A DNA stretch of 19,610 nucleotides from JAGVPT01 sp963843065 (lineage in GTDB: Bacteria > Bacteroidota > Ignavibacteria > UBA10030 > UBA8401). The translations under genes and the position numbers were made by a program. The number at the start of each line of letters is the position of its first letter. The stretch's first letter is position 1. The notes under the pieces are model-generated. The model saw only the letters and a list, made by a program, of their open reading frames with translations, ran no database searches and was not told where the DNA came from. Positions 14,430-19,610 of this stretch are shown one piece after another. The stretch is from assembly GCA_963843065.1 (NCBI GenBank), contig CAWJKX010000105.1, positions 1 to 19,610 of the forward strand, read 5' to 3'.

Positions 14430-15752
14430 TTAAAACACTTCGCCCAGGTTTACAAAAACGCCTTGCGAGCCCTGCAGACCAAAGCCATAATCCACTGCGA
14501 CATTTGTATCGTCATGCTTGTTCATTTTAATCCGGATGCCGCATCCAAACCCGGGATGGAGAACCTCGAACTTATTGCTTGGCCAGTCGGATACGCTTTG
14601 CACATTTGTAAAGACCACGCCTCCGATCAATCCGTTATGTGTGATGCCGAAGCGATATTCTGATTCGAGAGAAAGCAGATTTCTTCCTCTGAATCGGCTC
14701 TGAATATAACCTCTTCCCTGGTTTGCGTATGTATCCCACGACGAGGCCGGTAAATCGAGATAGGGGGGAGTTCCCCGAAGAATAAACCAATCGTAACTCC
14801 AGAATGCCAGAACATTTTTTGAGTCAGCGAACAACTTGTAATAACTTCTCAGATCGAGGATCATGGACTGCCAGTTTTCATCGCTCCCAAGGAACGTGGA
14901 ATTATTGCGGTAGACGATAGAGGCATAATACCCTTTAGGCGGATTGATCGGGTTTTGCCTAGAGTCATACAGCAGGTCGATGGTATACCCGGAGGAGACC
15001 GATTTTGACGTCTCCCCGTAACGCTGGAAGTCCGATATTTTTCCTCCCGGCAACCCGGCGTCGGTGATATCCCAATGAGAATCAAGAACATAACCTGCAC
15101 CGGCGTACATATCCGTGTATATTCTTTTTAATACCGTTTCACGTAATAGAACGTACCGGTAATCCAATTGTTCGGCGGCGCTTTCTAATGTATGTCCTCC
15201 CAGACCATAGGTCAATTCCGGATACTTATAGTAAATCCAGTTACCGAGGATATCGTATTCATTTCCAGGTGTCCACACATTGGATTGAAATGGCAACAGA
15301 ATCTGATGTTTGGTCGTATAGGTCGGATTGAAATTGAAGGTAGACAGATTTACGCTGTCAACGTCGTCCGTATATATTCCGGCGTTTGCCCCGATGGTAA
15401 TTGCAGTTTCTGTGTTCAACGAATACCCGGCAGCCGGAAGTGCCGCCACATAGAGTGTTCCTTTTTCTTTGCTTACAGTATCCGAGGAAGTGATATCTAT
15501 ATTGAAAAGCATTTTCAGAATGTCGTAAATGTCCCGTTGTTCCGAAAGATTGCTTTTCATTATTGTACGCGCAGAATCAGTCGTGTCTGTTTTGAATACA
15601 CCCACCGAATAGACAGAATCTTTCGAGGATTGGTTTACATCGAAGTTTGATTGCTGTGCGTACGTGTTGATGGATAGGAACGTAGAACACAGAAAAAGGA
15701 CTATGCCATTGAATTTTCGGTCTACCCATGGAATCATTCTGATGGTATCCAT
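14430..15752 (-). CDS. Omp85/BamA-like outer-membrane surface-antigen barrel protein
   Basis: From the ATG at 15752 the protein is 440 residues (an alternative ATG at 15737 gives 435). The longest open frame, from a TTG at 15824, adds residues before the signal peptide and has no good ribosome site. The signal peptide has a long hydrophobic core (GIVLFLCSTFLSI) and an A-QQ cleavage site. The mature region has barrel features (alternating aromatic strands and Asn/Asp/Gly turns), LLYDSRQNPINPPKG, the RGYIQSRFRGRNLLSLESEYRF block typical of the surface-antigen barrel, GGVVF, and a C-terminal Phe. It lacks clear POTRA repeats, so it is a short stand-alone barrel rather than BamA. A role in export or surface lipid/protein handling is inferred. 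Confidence 0.8.
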   Translation of the reverse strand: MDTIRMIPWVDRKFNGIVLFLCSTFLSINTYAQQSNFDVNQSSKDSVYSVGVFKTDTTDSARTIMKSNLSEQRDIYDILKMLFNIDITSSDTVSKEKGTLYVAALPAAGYSLNTETAITIGANAGIYTDDVDSVNLSTFNFNPTYTTKHQILLPFQSNVWTPGNEYDILGNWIYYKYPELTYGLGGHTLESAAEQLDYRYVLLRETVLKRIYTDMYAGAGYVLDSHWDITDAGLPGGKISDFQRYGETSKSVSSGYTIDLLYDSRQNPINPPKGYYASIVYRNNSTFLGSDENWQSMILDLRSYYKLFADSKNVLAFWSYDWFILRGTPPYLDLPASSWDTYANQGRGYIQSRFRGRNLLSLESEYRFGITHNGLIGGVVFTNVQSVSDWPSNKFEVLHPGFGCGIRIKMNKHDDTNVAVDYGFGLQGSQGVFVNLGEVF

Positions 15753-15933
15753 TGGATCTGTTTCTGCATATCTGCATTCATTCGATCTTTTACTGCTCCC
15801 TCCATGTGCAAATACGTTACTCAAGTGGTTCGAAGTAGTGATTTCCTTTATTCAAAATCTTTGTCGGATGCAGGTTTTTTGGAACACACGGATTCGGCCG
15901 AGAACCACCAGGGTCGCTCCGTTGCACCCATTT

Positions 15934-16599
15934 CTAACTCATTAGGACAAAAGCAGATCGTGCCCCGATATATGCCGCAAGACCCAAAAGAAGAACGCTA
16001 AAAGTTACGGTGATTCTCGTAATAGTATGTTCCGAAAAAAAACCTTTCGCTTTCAAAACGACAAATGCGAGTAATGCAAGATACGAACCGAGACCTAGTG
16101 CTCCGACCGACAGAAATATTACATTCTCGACAGGTGTATATTTCGCAACAAGTCCAACATCAATCAATATGCGGGCGCCGAGCAGCCACCAAACAATCAT
16201 AAGAGGATTGGTGATTGCCAGTGAAAATCCAACAAGAAAAGCGACATTATGCTTCTTTAGCCGGATTTTGGATCGTTCAAGGTTTTCCGAAGAAGAATTA
16301 TTTTGCCGGATTGTCCAAATTGCAAGAACAAGCAGGATAATCGCATTCAGGAGCCAAAATATTGCGACAACCTTGGGATGTTGGAGAAAGGGAGCGATCC
16401 CAAAAAGTGCGATGATCCCGTACAACAAATCAGAAATGAGTTGACCGACAATAATCATCAGGGCTGAAGAGAGATAGCCGTTGAGAGAACGCTTGGCAAT
16501 TTCCAATTGCGTCGGACCGACAGGAATAGCTGTGGCAAAACCCATTGCGTATACGGCCATTACGGCCAGGACTATTCGAAGCGGTGTCCAGAGATTCAC
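15934..16599 (-). CDS. LysE/RhtB-family exporter
   Basis: A 221-residue membrane protein with about six hydrophobic helices. The family signature is in the first helices (GFATAIPVGPTQLEIAKRSL, residues 20-39, with the PVGP turn) and in FLVGFSLAITNPLMIVWWL near the middle. Members export amino acids or related small molecules; the substrate cannot be read here. The start is a GTG at 16599 without a clear ribosome site. Residue 14 is the next Met, but starting there would clip the first helix. The mid-loop (about 97-117) is charged. About 180 bases separate it from the barrel gene downstream, with no gene in between. Confidence 0.85.
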   Translation of the reverse strand: MNLWTPLRIVLAVMAVYAMGFATAIPVGPTQLEIAKRSLNGYLSSALMIIVGQLISDLLYGIIALFGIAPFLQHPKVVAIFWLLNAIILLVLAIWTIRQNNSSSENLERSKIRLKKHNVAFLVGFSLAITNPLMIVWWLLGARILIDVGLVAKYTPVENVIFLSVGALGLGSYLALLAFVVLKAKGFFSEHTITRITVTFSVLLLGLAAYIGARSAFVLMS

Positions 16600-16665
16600 T
16601 TGGTTATGGCTTCATGCATGGTTTTTCGCCGGTTGATTAGGGAAATTGTGGAAATTTTGATCGCA

Positions 16666-17214
16666 TCATAATTTCCAAGCGGCCGAGAACGTGAACCGCA
16701 ATGCATCTTCTACCGGAATCATCAGCAGGGAAGGGCGTTCAATTTTAAAAGCGGTCAGGCTAAGCGCAAAGCTCCCGTGGACTTCTAATTTATCGGGAGA
16801 CCATTTTGAGGAGGCCATAATCACTATGTCCTGCGCGATTCCGTGGAATGTCAGCTTGCCCGTCACTTTGAGGCTGTCTCCGACTTCCGCAACCGATGAG
16901 CTGACGAAAGAAACTTCGGGATAGCTGATTGCGTCGATAACTTCCATTGCATGAGAGTCGCGGTTTGAATTACCGCTGTCGAATGTCATTACGTCCACCA
17001 TCGCCGAAACGCTGACGATTTCCTTCTTTGCGGGATCTATTTCCAGCCGGTAGGTTGCATTATTGCTCGTGGCTTCGATTTCATGAAGAGGGTGGACGAT
17101 TCGGTACGTGATAGTTGATTCATCTTTCAATAATTCAAGCTGTTTGGTCTGGGCCCAGCTTGCAGCAACGGACAACAAGAACCAGCACGCAAGTAAACTC
17201 ACTTTTCTGATCAT
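16666..17214 (-). CDS. YceI-family periplasmic protein
   Basis: A 182-residue protein with a signal peptide (about 1-21, ending in SWA-QT). The body matches the YceI lipocalin-like fold: STITYRIVHPLHEIEA at the start, DVMTFDSGNSNRDSHAMEVIDA, YPEVSFVS and VTGKLTFHGIAQDI, which are the characteristic blocks. Members bind polyisoprenoid or quinone-like lipids. AGGAG precedes the ATG, lying in the 10-base gap after the upstream gene's stop, so the two are translationally linked. In E. coli yceI follows yceJ, a cytochrome b561 homologue, and the partner here is also a 4-helix histidine-rich membrane protein. That parallel suggests a shared role in lipid-soluble electron carriers (inference). Confidence 0.88.
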   Translation of the reverse strand: MIRKVSLLACWFLLSVAASWAQTKQLELLKDESTITYRIVHPLHEIEATSNNATYRLEIDPAKKEIVSVSAMVDVMTFDSGNSNRDSHAMEVIDAISYPEVSFVSSSVAEVGDSLKVTGKLTFHGIAQDIVIMASSKWSPDKLEVHGSFALSLTAFKIERPSLLMIPVEDALRFTFSAAWKL

Positions 17215-17224
17215 ACATCTCCTG

Positions 17225-17995
17225 TTAGAATGTTACGACAATCATCGATGCGGCGAATGTTGCCGTCGTGAGATAGCCGGAAATTTGATGAATGCGTTCG
17301 CTCTCCATAGCGTTTTTTGAACGGCGTTGTATCATTCCTCCGAGAATCGGGGTGATGATCATTCCCGCGACGTGAATCCATGCAAGAGTCTTGTGTATTG
17401 TTGTCGTGCTGACTTCGTTTCGGCGAATCATGGGGGGCGGGGACAGAATCGCCAGCAGCCCTGTCGCCGAATACGAAATTATTGTTGCTGTAACGAAGTA
17501 CTGATGGTTACGGCGATACTCAGGGTGTCCGTCAATGATCTGCTGACCGAAGTACACCGCACCTATCATCAGACCGAGCGTAACAAACCCGCCAATTTGA
17601 TGCGTCGTCAGCATCGTTCTGCGGAGCGTTAGCTCGCTTCTTCGCTCCTCCGGTGAGAGTGGTGGCTCCAAGCCGATGCCGCGAACGACTCCATCCTCGC
17701 CCCACAGCCATTTCTCCATAAAGCTCAAGTTGCTCGGCATCAATCGTTGCTTTGGCATCGTGGCCGCAGAATCAAGCATGGGAGGTTCTTCCAAATCGGC
17801 AAACAATTGATTATGGAGGTCAAATTGCGATGGAACTTCTTGTGCCCGCTCAGCCATTGCAGAATCCAGCAATGAAGAATCTCCTGAATCAGCAACTAAT
17901 TGATTCTCAAAAGTCCACTGCGATGGGTTTTCTCCCGCTTGCAATGCCGGAATGGCGAGTGCTGTTACCGCGGCGAATATGAAGACATATCTCAT
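17225..17995 (-). CDS. Exported 4-TM histidine-rich membrane protein, cytochrome b561-like
   Basis: A 256-residue protein with a signal peptide (about 1-20), a soluble N-terminal region containing two copies of a 23-residue unit (24-46 and 55-77, PSQ-x-x-x-x-NQL-x-AD...LDSA), and four C-terminal hydrophobic helices (about 133-150, 166-184, 203-221, 238-255). Histidines H132, H164, H201, H208 and H236 lie at or in the helices and could ligate heme b, as in b561 or YceJ. The family is not one I can name with certainty. The immediate downstream neighbour is YceI, 10 bases away, which supports a YceJ-like function. The ribosome site before the ATG is poor and the upstream DNA is A/T-rich. Confidence 0.7.
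   Translation of the reverse strand: MRYVFIFAAVTALAIPALQAGENPSQWTFENQLVADSGDSSLLDSAMAERAQEVPSQFDLHNQLFADLEEPPMLDSAATMPKQRLMPSNLSFMEKWLWGEDGVVRGIGLEPPLSPEERRSELTLRRTMLTTHQIGGFVTLGLMIGAVYFGQQIIDGHPEYRRNHQYFVTATIISYSATGLLAILSPPPMIRRNEVSTTTIHKTLAWIHVAGMIITPILGGMIQRRSKNAMESERIHQISGYLTTATFAASMIVVTF
17765..17926 (-). repeat. Imperfect in-frame duplication in the soluble N-terminal region
   Basis: Residues 24-46 and 55-77 of the 4-TM protein share PSQ, NQL, AD and LDSA at matching positions with a 31-residue offset. The DNA has diverged but the protein pattern is clear. It could be a short binding motif or a linker duplication. Confidence 0.6.
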
Positions 17996-18055
17996 TATAA
18001 ATTTATTTTTCCGTCATGATGGTTATTGAAAAGAGAAAGAATTTGCATACGTCGC

Positions 18056-18472
18056 TTAGGAATAGACCCTCAACGATGTGCCGGTCAATGATGTGTGGTA
18101 TGCTGTGAGCGAACCGGTAGCTGGACCGTTGATCACCGACCCGTTTGTCGCAAAACTGGAACCATGGTTCGGGCAATAGAAAGAGTTTGAACTTGAAACA
18201 TATTGGACAGTACCCCCGGCATGGGTGCAGAGCTGACTTAGTGCCACGTATGTTCCGTTTACGGTTCGGGCAACGATAACGCCTCCATTATAGAGGTACC
18301 CGCCGTTTGTTTTTAGAGGAGCGTTCGCCGCCGCCGTGAGAGCAAGAGTAAAATCGACGTTGGTCGGCGCCGTCACTGGATTATTCAAAGGGCTGCAGCC
18401 GTTAAGACAATAGCTGCAGGCAACTGCCGCCGCTCCAAGTCCGAGGGTCGATAAAAATTCTTTTCTGTTCAT
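18056..18472 (-). CDS. Rieske [2Fe-2S] lipoprotein lacking the disulfide cysteines
   Basis: A 138-residue protein with a Tat-like start (MNRKEFLSTLG) and a lipobox LNGC26, so it is probably a periplasm-facing lipoprotein. It may be exported folded. The Rieske ligands are present: C82-T-H84 and C100-P-N-H103. In the usual CTHxGC and CPCHG motifs the extra cysteines form a disulfide; here they are G87 and N102, both lost together. That is typical of soluble or low-potential Rieske proteins rather than bc1 subunits. AGGAG precedes the ATG. It is a single-gene unit at the end of the minus-strand block and is different from the Rieske subunit of the bc-like complex. Its partner is unknown; the YceI/b561-like pair next to it is a candidate. 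Confidence 0.88.
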   Translation of the reverse strand: MNRKEFLSTLGLGAAAVACSYCLNGCSPLNNPVTAPTNVDFTLALTAAANAPLKTNGGYLYNGGVIVARTVNGTYVALSQLCTHAGGTVQYVSSSNSFYCPNHGSSFATNGSVINGPATGSLTAYHTSLTGTSLRVYS

Positions 18473-18496
18473 AGCTCCTAATAAGGTTTGTAGGTT

Positions 18497-18519
18497 GGGA
18501 CGGTAATCTACCGGGACGG
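18497..18519. promoter_or_regulatory. Small operator-like motif (direct repeat around an inverted repeat)
   Basis: GGGACGG occurs twice, 16 bases apart (18497-18503 and 18513-18519), and between them is the perfect short inverted repeat CGGTA-ATC-TACCG. It lies just upstream of the Rieske lipoprotein start. A regulator site is possible, but short motifs like this can arise by chance. Confidence 0.25.
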
Positions 18520-18854
18520 CCGAAACGACAATTGAGAGAATAATGCACTACCCATGGGAATTGGAAAATAATGCTCGTGAAGCGGCCAAGTCCTCGTTCA
18601 AGATCATTCGATGCATTCAATTCGTATCAATTCAGAACGGCTTCGTGTTCCTTATGCAAGGGGCGGGATGGCAAATTTATCGGTTAGAAAACAATTTTCT
18701 TGATTCTTGACTGACCTATCGCGACATTTATCCGAAACACTTTACGATGTGCCGGGTCAGCGTTTCCGTTGCTTATTAGACATTTGAAGTGTTTTATTTA
18801 TTCCATCGTTGCATTGTTTTTATTACCATCACTCCGTTTTCGGTATCGATAAAC

Positions 18855-18883
18855 GGAATAAAATGTGCCATAAGACTGTCTAA
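18855..18883 (+). promoter_or_regulatory. Candidate ECF-type autoregulatory promoter
   Basis: GGAATA, 17 bases, GTCTAA resembles the general ECF promoter layout (GGAAC near -35, GTC near -10). It would start transcription at about 18888, shortly before the ATG at 18909. ECF sigma factors often drive their own gene, which fits. The match is partial. Confidence 0.33.
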
Positions 18884-18908
18884 CACGTTGAATGAAGATT
18901 TAAAAAGA

Positions 18909-19454
18909 ATGCCGGACGAGGATCTGCTGAAAATCTCTCGTGAGGGCAATGTTGCGGCATTCGGAGAATTGGTGCGGCGTTACGAATCGAAGGTCGCAGC
19001 TACAGTGATTGGTATGCTCGGACAATGCGACGAGGCAGATGATATTGGGCAGGAAACGTTCATGCGATTCTACAACGCTCTGAAGAAGTTCCGGGGCGAC
19101 TCTTCTATTGGAACATATATAACACGAATCGCAATGAACCTGTCGTTGAATGAAATACGGCGCCGTGAACGCCGCAGATTCCTTTTTAAGAGAATTGATC
19201 CGGAAAATGAAACGGAGGAGGCTGGCGTTGAAAACAGAGCAGATCATTTTGAGGAAAAGGAAATCATTCGCCGAGCGATAGAAACGCTCAGTCCAAAATT
19301 TCGCGCTGTTGTCAATTTACGGCTCGCGGAAGGATACTCCAGCCAAGAGACAGCCGAGATATTGCACATTCCCCTTGGGACGGTATTATCCAGGTTGCAA
19401 CGTGCGCAAAAAAAATTACAATCTATCCTGCATAACTACAAGGAGGGTTTTTGA
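18909..19454 (+). CDS. ECF-family RNA polymerase sigma factor
   Basis: From the ATG at 18909 the protein is 181 residues, the usual ECF length. The longer open frame from 18789 adds a non-homologous N-terminus and is not preferred. Region 2 covers about 15-85, with the core-binding and -10 recognition helix DEADDIGQETFMRFYNALKKF (41-61). Region 4 covers about 122-175, with helix-turn-helix YSSQETAEILHIPLGTVLSRLQRA (143-166). There is no region 1 or 3. Its TGA overlaps the next gene's ATG (TGATG) and AAGGAGG precedes the junction, so the downstream probable anti-sigma factor is made in coupled fashion. Targets are unknown. Confidence 0.93.
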   Translation: MPDEDLLKISREGNVAAFGELVRRYESKVAATVIGMLGQCDEADDIGQETFMRFYNALKKFRGDSSIGTYITRIAMNLSLNEIRRRERRRFLFKRIDPENETEEAGVENRADHFEEKEIIRRAIETLSPKFRAVVNLRLAEGYSSQETAEILHIPLGTVLSRLQRAQKKLQSILHNYKEGF

Positions 19455-19610
19455 TGGATAATAATTTTTACAATTTGCTGCTTCGTTCTTTTGACGACCG
19501 GTTGACTGACAGCGAACAACGTCGGCTTGATAGCGCTCTCAGGTCCTCGGAAGAACTCCGCACTGCGAAAGAAGAGCAATACGTAAACGTACCAGTAGAT
19601 GTACATAAAG
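19454..19610 (+). CDS. Probable anti-sigma factor, N-terminal fragment (3' partial)
   Basis: The ATG overlaps the sigma-factor stop and follows a strong site (GGAGGG). The visible 52 residues (MDNNFYNLLLRSFDDRLTDSEQRRLDSAL...) look like the N-terminal helical region of cytoplasmic anti-sigma domains, where a short helix is followed by a D-x-x-LT-x-x-E segment. No cysteines of a zinc-binding anti-sigma motif are visible in this part. The gene runs off the right edge, so the membrane segment and C-terminus are unseen. The call rests mainly on position and coupling with the ECF gene. Confidence 0.65.
   Translation, partial: MDNNFYNLLLRSFDDRLTDSEQRRLDSALRSSEELRTAKEEQYVNVPVDVHK

Larger units (their letters stand above)
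18473..18908. other. 436-base divergent intergenic region
   Basis: This lies between the divergently read Rieske lipoprotein and ECF sigma-factor genes. No convincing gene is present. It holds the Rieske ribosome site (AGGAG, 18476-18480 on the minus strand), an operator-like motif at 18497-18519 and a possible ECF promoter at 18855-18883. The middle, roughly 18550-18840, shows nothing I can name. Confidence 0.7.

Noticed and set aside
15192..15650. 152-codon plus-strand open frame
   Set aside because: It is antisense to the Omp85-like barrel gene, whose signal peptide, barrel motifs and C-terminal Phe are convincing.
18789..18908. N-terminal extension of the ECF sigma factor
   Set aside because: The added residues resemble nothing in the family and the candidate promoter lies within this stretch; ATG at 18909 gives normal ECF length.

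Overview
The window looks like a piece of a Gram-negative chromosome. It encodes outer-membrane beta-barrels, Sec, Tat-like and lipoprotein export signals, and many c-type cytochromes. Base composition is moderate, Shine-Dalgarno sites are often good, and GTG/TTG starts are frequent. The gene set (split b6-type cytochrome b, Rieske lipoprotein, YceI, Omp85-like barrel) would suit the Bacteroidota/Chlorobiota/Ignavibacteriota group, but I cannot fix the taxon from sequence alone. I saw no rRNA, tRNA, CRISPR array, insertion sequence or phage gene.

Layout. (1) 1-4353, plus strand: a signalling block. It holds a membrane sensor histidine kinase (cut by the left edge and broken by an apparent frameshift near 2136-2140), an NtrC-type sigma-54 activator overlapping it, and a stand-alone receiver protein. 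A 21-bp inverted repeat and a weak sigma-54-like promoter lie just before the receiver gene. (2) 4439-13172, plus strand: nine tightly packed genes for an electron-transfer module. They encode a monoheme cytochrome fused to a predicted outer-membrane barrel, an exported cupredoxin, an NAD(P)-binding flavoprotein fused to a two-cluster ferredoxin domain, a Rieske protein, a small protein with two identical Cys4 repeats, split cytochrome b (b6-like plus subunit IV-like), a membrane-anchored octaheme cytochrome c and a monoheme cytochrome c. (3) 13230-18472, minus strand: a GT9 glycosyltransferase, an Omp85-like barrel, a LysE-family exporter, a YceI protein paired with a 4-TM histidine-rich membrane protein, and a Rieske lipoprotein. 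(4) 18909-19610, plus strand: an ECF sigma factor translationally coupled to a probable anti-sigma factor that runs off the right edge.

How they may work together. The central operon links a predicted outer-membrane cytochrome, a periplasmic copper protein, soluble and anchored cytochromes c, a bc/b6f-like quinol complex and a cytoplasmic NAD(P)-linked iron-sulfur flavoprotein. The part list resembles the 'uphill' branch of iron oxidisers (outer-membrane cytochrome, cupredoxin, cytochrome c, bc complex, NAD(P)H). It could equally run outward, from NAD(P)H or quinol to an external acceptor. Direction and substrate are inference. The upstream kinase, sigma-54 activator and receiver are the natural candidates for controlling it.
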